From Daphnia carinata (taxonomy: Eukaryota; Arthropoda; Branchiopoda; Diplostraca; Daphniidae), in contig NC_081336.1 of assembly GCF_022539665.2 (NCBI RefSeq), positions 5,872,278 to 5,936,277 of the forward strand: a stretch of 64,000 nucleotides of DNA, written 5' to 3'. Position numbers and translations under genes: made by a program. A model generated the notes under the pieces. That model was given only the letters and a program-made list of their open reading frames with translations. It ran no database searches and was not told the origin of the DNA. This document shows, piece after piece, positions 10,901 through 23,432 of the stretch (its first letter is position 1; every line of letters begins with the position of its first letter).

Positions 10901-13900
10901 TAAAAGCGCAGGCAGTCCATAGACATTCTGAGCCAGAAGATGATGCCCTTAAAAAAGTGTTTGTGAAGTTCAGCTACAAGTTCAGTGAAGACGAAACATT
11001 GATTAAGGAGTACAGAAAATCTTTGGAAACTGCGGAAGGAGAAGATGTAGCTTGGTATGAATTTCATATTCGAGAATTGCAGAACAGAATTTTACTTCTG
11101 CGCCAGGTGCTTCAGACGGTTTCTACGCTAAAAGAGAAGCAACTCGATGAGTGGTACACGAACGATATAATGCGAATCCCGTTGCATATTCGTTGGATGA
11201 TGTACAGTTCCTGGAAAGTCAAAGCTCTGGACATTCAAGACAAGCGAATTACCAAACTTGAAGACAGCTATGTGAAACATGCAACACGATTAAAAGACGT
11301 TCGAACTCTGGAATCGGCTGAGATCTGCCAAAACGCAAATATTGTAGGATTGACTACAACAGGAGCAGCTAAACAGAGGGCTCTCCTAAACCATCTCAAA
11401 CCAAAAATAGGTTAAACGGCTTATTCGTGTATCAATCCATTCACATCCCCGCATGATCTTATTTTTCTCTCCAGTTGTTGTCGAAGAAGCAGCGGAAGTT
11501 TTGGAAGCCCATGTAGTTTGCGCATTGTCATCGTCTTGTCAGCAATTAGTTCTCATTGGTAAAACGCGTATATTGAGTCAGGTTGCATTGTGTATTCATC
11601 ACGGACTTATTTTTCCACAATTCACAGGAGACCATCAGCAACTGAGACCGCCGGTCACGGTCCATCGTCTAGCCAAAGATTTCTTTCTAGACGTTTCGCT
11701 GTTTGAAAGGCTGATCAAGAATGGGATGGAGCCTTGCATTTTGGGCGTTCAACATCGTATGCGTCCCGAAATAGCTCGTTTAATTGTCCCTGCTATTTAC
11801 CCGACGTTGGAAAATCATTCTTCAGTTTTGAATTATCCCGCTATACGAGGCTTGGCGTCAAATATTTTTTTCCTGACACATTCCGAGCAAGAAATAGGAG
11901 ATCATGAAGGCAAAAGTCATTTGAATACGTATGAAGCGCAGCTTTCCCTGGCTCTGGCTCGACATCTCATTATGCAGGGATATGCGCCCAAGCAAATTAC
12001 AATCCTCACTCCGTATTCCGGCCAACTTCTTCATTTTTTCAAGATACGCCGAGAACAACCAGCTGCTCAGTCTGTTCGCATTTCTGTAGTGGATAACTTC
12101 CAAGGTGAAGAGAATGACATCATCATCCTTTCCCTTGTGAGGAGCAATGAGGATGAAAACATAGGATTTATTCGCATCGAGAATCGAATTTGTGTGGCAC
12201 TGTCAAGGGCTAAACAGGGATTCTATATGATTGGCAATATGCAAAATTTGCAAGGGAAGAGCAAATTGTGGAATGGTATTAGCAAAATGCTTGAAACAGA
12301 TGGGCAACTAGGACCGGACTTCGATTTGCAATGCGGCATTCACGACGTTATAACAAAAGTAAGTTACACACTGATTCCGTCTAAATTTGTATTGCTAAAT
12401 TTTTTTTTTTTAGGCGCGTAAAGTGGCAGATTTTCCACCAGCAGGTGGATGCATGGAGAATTGTGCTGTAACTATGGGCTGTGGACATGTTTGTCCCAGG
12501 ATTTGTCATGTTAATAATCGGGGTCACACCCAGTTCAAGTGCAAAGAAAACTGCACCCGTTTTTGCCCTGTCGGACATCCATGCCCAAAGAAATGTTTCG
12601 CAGATTGCAATCCTTGTGTGGTGCGAGTGACAAAAAAACTTCCCTGCACACATGAACAAATCGTATTGTGCCATAAAGACCCAGCCAAAGAATTTTGCCA
12701 GACACCTGTTTGGAAGGTAAGTTGTATTAATCGATTGCTGATAGATCATCTATTCTGCAATAATGGAAACGTTTGTAGATTCTACCAGCTTGTGGCCATG
12801 GAGTTGATTTATTGTGTGGAGCGTCTGTTTCCGAAGCTGTATGTCCCGAACCTTGTGGAATGACTCTCGATTGTGGCCATATATGCCCTCTTTCTTGCCA
12901 CAAAAGGAGCTCCCATGAAAACGTGAAGTGTCAAGAGCCTTGTCAACGTCAATGTTCTGATCATCACCCATGTACGAAGATGTGCTTCGAAGATTGCGGC
13001 AAATGTCACGTCAAAATGACGAAAACTTTTCCATGCGGCCACGAGGTGAAACATCTGTTTATGGTATTGTTTTTTGGTTGTCACATGTGTTCCTTTCGAA
13101 TTTCAGGGGGAAGTAGAATGTAGCGAGCCTTTAGGAAACGTCAATTGCAACGTAAGAGTCATGAAAACTCTGACAGAGTGTGAACACGCAATTGAAATTG
13201 AATGCAGCAAATCGACTGATGGCTATAAATGTAAGAAGCCGTGTGAAAAAAACATTGTGTATGGATGGCCACCCATGCAAGAAGCGCTGCTTTGAACCGT
13301 GCGGATGCTGTTCGGTCAGAATGGTAAGGCAGCTTAAATGCGGTCATTCGGCGGTTGTGGAGTGTTATGTGGATCCTATGATGGTTAGATGTCGTATCCT
13401 AAAAGAAGAATGTCCGTTACCTGTGTGTGGGCATCGTGTGGCCCTTCATTGCGGGAAAGACCCGTATCAAGTGGTTTGTCCCCTCCCTTGCAACGTACAG
13501 CTCGAATGTGGTCATAGTTGCACCTTGAGATGCCACACTCGTAAGGATCCAGACCACCAGGAATACCAATGTAAGAAACAATGCGGGAAGACGAAACAAG
13601 GCTGCAAAATGAATCGTAAGTGCGGCAAGAAGTGCTTTGAGGACTGTGCCCCTTGCAACGAGAAATGGAAACGAACTTTGCCGTGTGGGCATTCAATTTT
13701 TACCGAGTGTTATCGCAACGACGAAGATATATTTTGCCCGTAAGTTGAATGTAGCATTAAGGTTTCAAACTCAAGTAATGTTCTTTTGTAAATAAATCGC
13801 ACAGGAAAATGATGACAAAGGTTATCCCGGAATGCGGACATGAAGCGCAATTAGAATGTTCCACTGTACCAACTCGGCTTCTTTGCAAAGAAATGTGTAA

Positions 13901-15837
13901 TTTGACGTTGCCTTGCGGTCATGCATGCAAGAAAAAATGTTGCGAACCGTGCAATCAAGCCGACTGCAACGAACCGGTAACAACCTCGCGATTGAATATA
14001 TGCGGTCACTACGTCACTTTGGATTGCAAAAGCTTTCATGCAGGTAAACTCCGTTGTGTTGCTTCTACGTGCTTATTCAGCATTCGATTTGTTGCTTTTA
14101 GTTGACGGAATCCCGACCGAAATCCAAATGCAGTCGCATCTGAGAACCTGCTCGAAACCGTGTAATGCCACGCTTGGTTGGATGCATCGCTGTAAGGGCA
14201 CTTGTGGCGGATGTTTCAATGGAAGAGTTCATCGCGCGTATGATGACAAGTGCGGCCGTTCTCTCGTCTGCGGACACATCTGTGACGTCAACTGCAGTCT
14301 TACTTGCCCACCGTGTAGAAAGATATGTGAATATTCATGCTGGCATAGCAGATGTCGACATATGTATAGCGAACCTTGTAGCGCATGTCAGGTATTCATG
14401 GTGTTCTTTTTTTCTCGGTTCTATGATGGATGTTTTTGCAACATTACCCTTAATTGTAGGAGCCATGCGAATGGAAGTGTCAGCATCAAACGTGTGGAAA
14501 GAAATGTGGGGAGCAGTGTGATCGCACTAGATGTGATGAACCTTGCAATAAGACGTTGCCGTGCGGTCATTCCTGCATAGGATTATGCGGTGAAATTTGT
14601 CCTCGGCTGTGCCGCGTTTGCGATAAAGATCAACTGACAGATTTCATTTTACTTGGTAATGAAGAAAACGACGATGCAAGGTAAATTATATCTCAGTACC
14701 GATGTGTTCCAAGCCGATTTCATATTGATTGCTTGTATTCCATTTAGATTTATTTTCTTGCCGGAATGCAAACATTGCATCGAAGTAGATGGAATGGATC
14801 ACTGGATGGCAACCGACGGAGACGGCCAAATCCAGCCGAAGCGCTGTCCGCGTTGTAAAACGACTATTCGAATCTGCATGCGCTACGGCGACATAATCAA
14901 AAGCACATTCGAAGATATATCAAAAGCGAAAAAGAAAATTGTGCTGTTGAAAGGCAACCCCCATTTGTTCTTCGAAAGGGCTGCCGCCCTAATGGAGAAT
15001 TGCCGAAGTCTTCTCAAAAAGTGCCAGCCGCTTAACAGTCCGATCGTCATGTTTGTTTATGAAAGTTTCTGGGATATTTGGGCACAGTTAAGACCAAAGA
15101 TGAAAGGCAACGGAAAGAAAGTCAAGCCGTCGATTGGGTCCGACATACGTTTTCGAATCGAAGTCAATCTGAGTGTTATCGAGAGAGTGCTGGAAATGAT
15201 GGCAAAAATGGTTGTGAAGGTTAATAACCCGCACGACTCCCGTAGACCATTAGTGTCTACTCCTGCGCCAACGACAACCCAGTCGATATACATGGCCCCG
15301 GAATTACGTGATGAATTGCACGCTCTCATTCAGAAATTGCTACTTTCTCTGTTTGAGAGATTCCGGATTTCCGTAGAAGAACATCGAACTGTCGAACGTG
15401 AATTGGAGCGATTGGAATATGTTCAAGCTTATTTTGTTCTGAAAAGCTCTACACTCTTTCCAACCGTTGGGGTAACATCATCCGAAAACCAAGTCATACA
15501 AAAATTTCTAATGAACAACGTTCGAGTGCTGGAAGATGGCGGAAAAATTGAGATAGAGTCTGCTTTGAAAAAATTGGGAGCCAAACTGAAAACTGGTCTT
15601 GGAATTAGCGACAAGGAGCGCAGAGAAATTGTTTCGGCGATGGGAATGTCACAAGGACATTGGTTTAAATGTCCCAACGGCCATATTTATGCCATCGGAG
15701 AGTGTGGAGGAGCTATGGAGGAAAGCAGATGCAACGAATGTAACGCTGTTATAGGAGGACGGGGTCACCGATTGCGCGACGGTAATAGTTTTGCTGCGGA
15801 GATGGATAATGCCACTCGCCCCGCTTATCCATTGTAA
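7984..15837 (+). CDS. ZNFX1: ZNFX1 homologue (NFX1-type zinc finger-containing protein 1), SF1 RNA helicase
   Basis: Fifteen exons fit by GT-AG sites and phase: 7984-8742, 8807-9559, 9647-9770, 9908-10409, 10449-10789, 10862-11410, 11475-11558, 11628-12358, 12414-12716, 12779-13045, 13107-13739, 13805-14043, 14102-14391, 14460-14680, 14748-15837. The summed length is 6886 nt, one base over a multiple of three. The extra base is an A in the A7 run at 13246-13252. Without it the protein is about 2294 aa, longer than vertebrate ZNFX1 (about 1900). Domains: an N-terminal ZNFX1 region; Walker A GPPGTGKT (about residue 593); EEAAEVLEAH (about 1012); GDHQQLRP; DNFQGEENDI; VALSRAKQG; many NFX1-type Cys/His fingers (CGH..C repeats, about 1281-1930); and a C-terminal RZ-type finger (CPNGH..C..C). 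Known relatives bind RNA and act in small-RNA inheritance or antiviral sensing. Exon 3 is the least certain. Confidence 0.93.
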
Positions 15838-16641
15838 GCATGAATTCATTTTCTTATTTGCCTCCCTTTTTTTATCCCTTTTTTCTTTTCGTTTAAACTT
15901 CTTAATTTGGAAACAATTGCATGTTCTAAGCATGGGTTTAAATTTAGAACGCAAGTAATGGGGGATAGCAACTGCTTTTTTTTTTTTACAAAACACTTTG
16001 GTTGTTGAAACTACCAAATTATTTTTTCTTCGTTATCTTAAAACTAATCGATTTGAACTTCGGCAGTTGCAATAAAAAATGCAACTCCCGTAGTTATTTT
16101 TGCACTTCCATCCTTTTTAAAAAATTATCAGTAAAAATTCGCTGATGTCTTCCTAGTTCACTGCTATCTCCTGTAACGAAAAGCTTTCTAAAAAAAACCT
16201 TGCTTTGCTACCACTTAGTTAATCTAGTGTTGTGATTCGTTAACTTAGAAAAGTTGTTTTAAAACAGGAACAAATGTATTGCGCGATGAAAAATGAAATA
16301 ACATAGATGTAAAGACAGCTAGATCGAATATTTTCTTTTGTTATTGCACATCTTGATGACAATCGAATGTCTTCGCACTTTCAATTTAAAACTCACTCCT
16401 CACTAAAACAAAAGTTCTACAGAATTGGATTTGTCGTGGCCACCGTTACTTGGAGTGATTCTGTTTAACATCCAACATATTGGGTTTCAAAGGACACTTT
16501 CACTGTCATTTCAAATTAATTACGAGTTTATTAATTCAGTTTTTTGTTAGAAATGAAACGAGAGCATGACTTGGAAAAACAAAAAACAAGTAGGAATGGC
16601 GTGGTGAATGCTAAAGCGAAAACATCTGTCCAGAAAATGTT
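15838..16641. other. ZNFX1 3' UTR and AT-rich spacer
   Basis: No gene is seen. The first 240 bp are the likely ZNFX1 3' UTR, ending after the AATAAA at 16071. The rest is AT-rich and separates two convergent genes. Confidence 0.5.
16071..16076 (+). terminator. Candidate polyadenylation signal of ZNFX1
   Basis: AATAAA occurs 234 bp after the ZNFX1 stop codon, the first canonical signal downstream. It is followed by GT/T-containing sequence. Not confirmed by transcript data. Confidence 0.45.
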
Positions 16642-19186
16642 TTATTCCAATGGATCGGATGGAAGAATTTGTACCACCTCTTCTTGGACTGTTTCAGTTT
16701 CCGCCTGAGCAAAACTAATTCTTTTTTCGAAAGCTTTCGTCTTACTGAAGGAATGCCTCAATGACGTAGCGTCCGGCGCCTTCGGATTTGAACCTTGATC
16801 GAATATCTGGATCAATGGAGTTAGTTTGCGGACGCTTTTACGACTGGTCTGCGATGCATTGCAATCTTCAGCCACTACATCCGGTTTCGACTCGTCAGCC
16901 TTCATGGAAGGTTCTGATTCCTCCGGTTTCAACTCGTCAGCCTTCTTGGAAGGTTCTGGTGCCTCCGGTTTCAACTCGTCAGCCTTCTTGAAAGGTTCTA
17001 GTTCCTCCGGCTCCTCGACTGCCTTGGATCGTCGTCAGCAGCAACACAAGAATATTCAATCACGTCCTCCGGATTTACTGCGCGTTCGATTTCTTCGAAA
17101 CAGGGCACAGAGATGGGGCTGCTGCGAGGTATGTCGTACCCAGGCGACGGGCATTTCACTTTAGTTTTTAAAGGTAAGAATGGTTTGAGTTCCTCCAACT
17201 CTAGATCCTCTTTGCTAACATTCCCGCAAGAGATAACCGACTTCTTCCTGGCAGGTTTCTCATTTTCAAGGGATAGTGTCAACTCGGAAGAGTTTCGAGA
17301 TGATTGGACTGGAACCGTAATGATGTCTTGGCATGGATCAGCGGGTGTTGGATCGAAGTATTCCGGCTGAACGAGGCCAGGTGATTGGGGTTCCACAATT
17401 TCAATTACTGTAGCTTCGTAAGTATATGCGTTTTCGGAAACGAAAGCTTCTTCCTGGACAGATTTTTCACCTTCTAATTTTCGAGATTCGTGCCGTTGGA
17501 GGACTGAAATTACGGGCACTTCGGCCACTTCACGTTCGGTGAGTTCCACCAACTGCTCTTCTTTATGCATCTCCTCTTTCGACTGATGCTCTTGGCGCTT
17601 CTGTTCTTCATTAATCACATCGTTCTGTACCGTGAGATGTTGCTGGTATGATTCGAGAATCAGCGACGTTCGAGCTGAACTTTTCTCCGATGCCACCGCA
17701 CTTTCGTTGCTACTTTTGCGACTGCGTTCGTTAACGCAGAGCTTATCCTTGTCCACGGATTCCCCCTTGCGTTTCATACTGATTTTGGCGGACATAAAGA
17801 ACTGTTTCAGCATTGCTAATCCGGATTTCCGACGGGTAATATCCTTCGTCTTTTTACCGCCTTTCTTTTTATCATCTAGCGATTCGGGATCTTCGTTGTC
17901 GTCAGCACAAGCTGCACCCTGTTGTTCACTGGAAGCTACAATAACGTTGTCCACCTGTTGATTTCCTTCTGGTTCTTTTTTGCAGTCGATTTCATCCGGA
18001 ACAATGTCTTTTTTATCTACCACATCGTCGACGATGTTCTCACAGTCGACCCTAATCGTGTCCGAGGCCCGTTTTGATAGAATATCGTCCTTTTTAGGGA
18101 ACAAAGTTGCGTCCTCGTTAACGTCGACATTTGATTGGGAAACTGATTTCTGTTGTTTATACTCAACAGCATTGCAGGCATCCACAAGACTGTTCATGCT
18201 TTTGCTATGTCTTCTAGAACTGCTGCCCGAATTAGGCGTTTGCAAGTGAGATAAAAGCTTCCCTACGCCGAAACTGGTGGGCAGTCTGGGAATGGTTGGT
18301 AAACCCTTCTTTTTGTTAACTGTTTTAACTGGTTCGATCTTGGTTTTCGCCACATTTTCAGAGCTTTGGCTGTTTAGCAGCAAGAAATTCGAAACGCTCT
18401 CGCTCAGTGGTCGAACTTGTTTTACGTTTTTCTTTCTAAGTTTAGGAGTTTCGCTGATTTTTTTGTCATCTTCTGTTTTATCTTTCCCGTCCATTCTTCA
18501 TTTGGCGATAGTTCAACGCGGAAAGATGACCGATTGCTGTCATACGTGCTGTATTTTTTCCCGTGGCCGGGTATGAAACCGAGCGAAAATTTTGAAAATG
18601 GGCTTCCCATTTTCTTGTCAGTCGTTTCACGCTCTTCTGTTGTAAGCAAAACGTCGCTCATCGTTGATTTAGCTATACGATTTCGATTCGAAACGGGAGA
18701 ATGAACATTCACGAGAGGGCCGGAAGATCCCGTTTTTGATTTCTTGAAAGTTGATCCTTATCGTCGCAATACGATCGACGCTTGTAACCAAAGTTCGCAC
18801 GATTTTTCATCTGTGGTTCTCTGCATTTAAATTTGAAAAAAAAAATATGTTTGAACTAAAACATTAACGTAGCGATTAAGGAACTCTCTACCAGCCAGTG
18901 AGGTCCAGTGTGGGTAGAGATTTGAATTCCATTCCCGACGCCGAGTGCTGGTAAAACATCGTAGACCAGTCCTAAATCGAGACGCTCGTGGAATTTGCCC
19001 AACTTTAAATAATCGGCTTCGGAGCGATAAAATAAAAGTAGGCGGGCATTTAGGACGCAGTACCACCGACGCCACATGGAAATGAGCCGCTATGACGTAA
19101 ATAATTTTTATCAATTCAACTGTTATATTAACTTTAAATATGCCTTACCTTTTTTCCTTTGTGTTGAAGGTATCCGCATAACTTGT
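16642..19186 (-). pseudogene. PH-domain protein gene with broken reading frames
   Basis: Read on the minus strand, an exon at about 19186-19149 (LCGYLQHKGKK) joins one starting near 19095 (RLISMWRRWYCVLNARLLLF). That joins one near 18820 (RTTDEKSCELWLQASI). Together they give the start, strand core and C-terminal helix of a pleckstrin-homology domain, a phosphoinositide or protein-binding module. A long disordered, charged tail follows (18712-16642), ending in 14-residue repeats. The frame is broken at least three times: an in-frame TAA near 18757, a shift near 18494, and a shift near 17029. The last stop codon overlaps an AATAAA (GAATAAAAC). No orthologue is recognised. The breaks may be real decay or assembly indels, since ZNFX1 next door has one too. 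Confidence 0.6.
16891..17014 (-). repeat. 42-bp coding tandem repeat (three units)
   Basis: Units start at 16891, 16933 and 16975, each 42 bp and in frame. They encode 14-residue repeats like ADELKPEAPEPSKK near the C-terminus of the PH-domain gene. An in-frame period supports past coding selection on this tail. Confidence 0.85.
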
Positions 19187-19223
19187 TGAAAAAAAAACAA
19201 AAATCTTCATCCGTCTTTCTTCT

Positions 19224-19764
19224 TTAATTGTTCTTGCAGAATCTGCAACGGTAGTGAGGATTCCAATCCTCGGGAAACCATCCGTAGAGAGGTGGGCTCC
19301 TATTTTCAGGGTCAAGATCCAAAATTCTTTTCAATTTCTCAACTGCTTTTCTCCAATTTTCCTGACGGATATGAAGTTGAAGTTCGTCCGCCAAATCCCT
19401 GGTCCGCTTCCGCATTTCCCTGTTGAAACGCCTCTTTTCCTTACGCCAGTTGTGTTCGTCTTCTGAATCCTCAGAATGGGCTTCTGGGCTTCGGTAGGAT
19501 TCCAACATGTCATCACAATACTTGTCAGCTTCATCTCTCTGCTTTCGTTGTTCTTCAGTCACTGCTGGATACAGAAACTCCTCTACCTCCTTCTCCCTCT
19601 TAATTTCTTCTTCTTCGTCGGTGCTTTCGACTTCACCGTCTTCGAGCTTGCACTTTTTTCCGCAGGCTCTTCCTCTCCCATGGTCAATTGCGAAGTCATC
19701 GCTACTTCGATGGTTTGGGCGACGTCCCACTCGTTCAATTCAACAGTGCTGTCCGAATTCATTT
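19224..19764 (-). CDS. Small acidic protein with one TPR-like motif (copy A), frameshifted
   Basis: An ATG at 19764 opens a frame (MNSDSTVELNEWDVAQ...) that gives way to a second frame near 19665 in a run of A's. The second frame runs to the stop at 19224. The protein would be about 180 aa, rich in Glu/Lys, then basic helical. It ends in ENWRKAVEKLKRILDLDPEN, RSPPLYGW, EDW and CRFC. The spacing A-x3-L-x2-I-x4-P matches helix B of a tetratricopeptide repeat. Copies B (36.1 kb) and C (37.7 kb) share this core. It sits on the same strand, 60-100 bp after the pol stop of Gypsy A, with a TATA box in between. Either it is an accessory gene of this Gypsy clade or a host family that the elements carry along. 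Function unknown. Confidence 0.6.
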
Positions 19765-19820
19765 CGTAATCAAGATCACTAACCACAAACTGTTGAATAT
19801 CTGCCACTATGTGTCACGAG

Positions 19821-19829
19821 CTTATATAG
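19821..19829 (-). promoter_or_regulatory. TATA box upstream of copy A
   Basis: CTATATAAG on the minus strand lies about 57 bp before the ATG of copy A and 43 bp after the Gypsy A pol stop. The identical 9-mer lies upstream of copy B (36561-36569), which supports a shared core promoter. Confidence 0.55.
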
Positions 19830-19871
19830 TCCCTTCTGCCCGTAATTAAAGTAGAGAAGAAGAAATCCAAA

Positions 19872-20990
19872 TTAAAATCCAGCGGTGTATCGAATAGGCT
19901 TCCTGCGATTTCTTTTTGGACGTCCGGTGTTCGAGACCGTTTGAGGATCATCTTTTTTCCAATTTTCTTGAGAAGTTCCAGAATCTTGCGAATTCCGTTG
20001 AATGCAATCCGTCTTCATTGGTAATTCCATAGAATTTGGTTTATTTTCCGTTGCTTGAAATTGCTGGTTTTCAAACTCCTTTCCGGTGTGTATTTTCATA
20101 TCTTCGTCCAGAAGTGCGTTGTTTATTACAGAAGGGTTTACGATTTCTTGGACATCACACAAATCACCAACCTCATCTATAGGCCTATCCACATTTTCTG
20201 ACAAATCAATAGTTTGAGTAGAAATCGTTTTACGAAATCGACTCTCAAACTCAGAAGACGACTCAAATGGGGGACAATGCTCTGTCTTCCAAAGCATTGT
20301 TTCATACAAAGGTTTTAATCTGTTAACGTGAGTACGTTGACAGATATAAGAGTTATCCGCTATATCTACAGTATTATTAGAATATACTTTCACTATCCTA
20401 TATGGTCCTTTATATTTAGAAGTAAATTTCCTGTTATCCCCGTCTTTAACTACACGAATATCCAATAACACTCTATCGCCTACCGCATATCGTCTTTCTT
20501 GGGCGCGTTTGTTATATTGTTCCCCCTGACGCTCCCTAGCTTTTTCGCTTTCTTCTCTAACCCTTTGGAAACTATAACGCAAACGTTCCGCTAAATTACC
20601 TACATAATCCGAAGAAGATTTAAATGTTTTTGGGGACGCATCAAGAAATTCATTAATTGGAATATTGGGATCCCTACCGTGGAGTAAATAATAAGGGGTG
20701 TCAAGTGTTAAGGCGTGCACCGAGCTACGATAAGCAAATAAGACGTCGTCTAACATATCTTCCCAATTGGAATGCTCTCCATCCTTTAATTCTTTCCTTA
20801 ACATTGTTGTTAATGTCCTATTGAATGTCTCTGTTTCCCCATTACTGGCTGGATTATATGCAGTTGTTAACCTTTGATCAATCTTTAATTTCTTACAAAA
20901 ATATCGAAATAATTTTGAAGTGAAATTGGTCCCGCGATCAGAAAGAATTGCTTTTGGCATCCCATGACGTACAATAATAGTCTTATATAT
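19872..20990 (-). pseudogene. Gypsy A integrase, C-terminal part
   Basis: The open frame begins at the end of the catalytic core (ILSDRGTNFTS, then NPASNGETETFNRT with the catalytic Glu). It continues through an SH3-like integrase C-terminal region (KFTSKYKGPYRIVKVY) to a tail ending GRPKRNRRKPIRY. It is intact for about 360 codons. The N-terminal part lies at 23728-24131 beyond the nested insertion. Removing one 4-bp ATAT copy plus the insert restores continuity with the sequence at 39.2 kb of Gypsy B. Confidence 0.88.
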
Positions 20991-21289
20991 TGTAACGACT
21001 TTGGGTTAAGGTTCGTTTATTAGACTCAGTTCGTAAGATACAGCACTAATCACAGGTGACAACTCACTCGACTATCGAACCACTATGACACGGCAGCTCG
21101 ATGAACGTCTACTTGACTACTGTTTCACTACTTAACTAACTAGCTACTGACTACCAACTACCACTCTGGCTTGTCAGAGTCGAGCTTTTAAGGCTCCCGA
21201 CATCCGGCCAGAGCGGCAATGCTAGCCAACGCCTGACTTGCAGATCGCTTATCATCATGCGATAGGCGACAAAGTCCATTGGCGCTACA
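20991..21289 (-). repeat. 3' LTR of the gag-only element
   Basis: 299 bp, starting TGTAACGAC and ending GCGCTACA on the plus strand. It matches the LTR at 23433 with about five substitutions and one 4-bp indel (about 98% identical). Confidence 0.93.
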
Positions 21290-21379
21290 TCCCCCCTCCT
21301 ACCTACAAGCATGGGGTGTCTGATATGTTGACAACCCCAAACGGAAAGGGTACAAAACTACAAATTTTATTTCTACTGG

Positions 21380-23368
21380 TTAGGCCAAAGTGCCTCCATT
21401 AAATAAGGCTATTTCCTGTTCGGCGATGAGGTTCTTATCGCCTTTTCCATCGTCGATGCTCTTCCTTCTCGACTGCCCTCTCTCCTTCTCCAGCTCATCC
21501 CTCAGCTCCTGTATCTGCCGCTGGAGCTCTTGCATCTCATCAAGACCTACTGCCCCGATGGGAGCTTTCTCATTCTCCCGGCGTGCATCCTCATAGCCTC
21601 TTTCGTAGGCCGTTTTCACAGCATCTGCATGGAGTTTTGCTTTTTCGAGAAACTACTCGCAGGTCGTGATCCCGAGCACGTACAGCCTTTCGTAAAGCGC
21701 TGGGCTTAACCCCCTGAACAGGTGGTCAATGCAAACTTCTTCCGCCATATCCGGTTGCACGATGCGGCACAAATCCATAACGTCGTGGAAGTACTCCGTT
21801 ATGTCTTCGTCTTTCCCCTGGACTCTCATCCGCAGCTTCCTTTCCATTTGTCGTTTCAAGTTTACCGCAACAAACTGCTTCAAAAACAACGTCTTGAGCC
21901 CAGGTACTTCCCTCTCGCGCGCTGGCTGCCCTTGCTCCCCCAGGAATCTCTCTCTTCGGTCTTCCCAATGCTCTGGACGCGCGTTCCGCGCCTCAAGGCC
22001 TATAATCCATTTGTAGGCCGCTCCCTCGAGCGACACGTCTATCGCTCTCGCCAAGTCATTATTGGTCCATCTGTTGTGGCGACCGATCCTTTCAAAACGA
22101 TCAATCCACTCCACAGCATTTTCCTTCGCCGTGCCGCGGAATTTCTCCGGCTCCTTATACTGGAAGATCGGCCTCTCCGCCATGTCCTCCTCCTCTGCCA
22201 GAAAAGGATCCCAAGCTAGTTCCTCTTCCTGGGCTATGGACTGCCGCCTTGGTGAACCCCCGACACTAAGTCCACTTCTTTCCGGCCTGATCAACACCGC
22301 TGCGTGCGGCGTGCTAGACGCTCGAGGTCGTAGGCCTTCGCGCAGGGTTCTTCTTTCAAAGTCCGCTCTTCGCTCTTCCGCCGCGTCGTGTTCTTCCGTC
22401 GACAGCTGCCTGCTGTCGGCACCCGACGATCTCTCGGTGATGCCAGTGGTGTCGGCTTCCACACCGACCGCGCTTCTCCTGTCGACAATGCCTACCGCTT
22501 GCACTGACACTGGACGCGCCCCTTCTTGGTTTTCGGTCACCGTCTCTTCCGTCTCGAACAAGTTGGTTTCGATAGTCTGCCGAACCCGCGACCCTTGATC
22601 GCTGCTAACGGCCTCCGCCTTCCTCCGACTGCTTTCCGCCGGAATGGCTTGTATTTCGATCGTTTCCTGGCTTACGGGCCCTGCTACTTGCGGGATGAAC
22701 GACGCAGCGTCGTCTACCAGACGTTGCGTATGCAATTTCCGGTCTCGGTTGACACTCTGCTTTTCCTGTCGTTTCTCTTCTCCCACTTCGGTACGTTTGT
22801 CGACCTCGCCCCCAACACCACGGGCAACTTCACGATGCTCGTGTGCCGCCGTCAGCTCGAATCCACCTCGTCCCGCAGCACACCTGGTTTCTTGTCTATC
22901 TGACACCTGGTGACTCTGAGCATCCGCGAATTCCTCACCCTGTGGTTCGGAATCCAACTCAAACTGCGTCAGGTCTTGGATATCTCCTTGTTGGGCCGCC
23001 TCTCCGGTCACCCACGTACCATTGTGCCCGAAAGTGAGCTCACTCACCTCGCCAGGGGGACCTCTCGACCGCCCCTTAGATCGCACTGATGTTGCACCTG
23101 CCTCCTGAAATCTCGTTGAAGATCGCGCCGCTGCACTTAGAGGTGTCGCCGGCCTCAAACCCGCGTAATAGGTTTGAATCTCCTTCGCCGCCTCTTCAGT
23201 CGCCCTTCGACGACCCCTTTCCCCAGCGTCTGAAATCACACCTCTCCCGTGTGGCATCCAAACGAGGACCCACTGCGACTCACTGCTAATCACACGCTCT
23301 CCCAGACCGTTGTTGTGGCCTCGTGCCCAACAATAAATTGCTGAGTTCGACTCCCAGAGACCCCTCAC
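21380..23368 (-). CDS. Gag-like protein of the gag-only element (one internal stop)
   Basis: One long frame of about 570 codons, then a TAG near 21653, then about 80 more codons in the same frame ending in a coiled coil (MQELQRQIQELRDELEKERG). The N-terminal half is low-complexity and charged. The C-terminal half carries a retrotransposon Gag domain (FQYKEPEKFRG ... WIDRFERIGRHNRW ... LEGAAYKWIIGLEA). No zinc knuckle is visible. The stop may be a mutation. The frame is far longer than needed for a defective spacer, so Gag was probably kept under selection. Confidence 0.8.
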
Positions 23369-23432
23369 AACAAACGCCTACCTGAGTTAAACGTGCAGTT
23401 GACCAGGTAAGAACGCAGGAGCATCTCCACCA

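Noticed and set aside
19149-19807. Small gene A and the PH domain as one continuous gene
   Set aside because: A stop codon separates them and copies B and C also end independently after the ILDLDP core without any PH domain.
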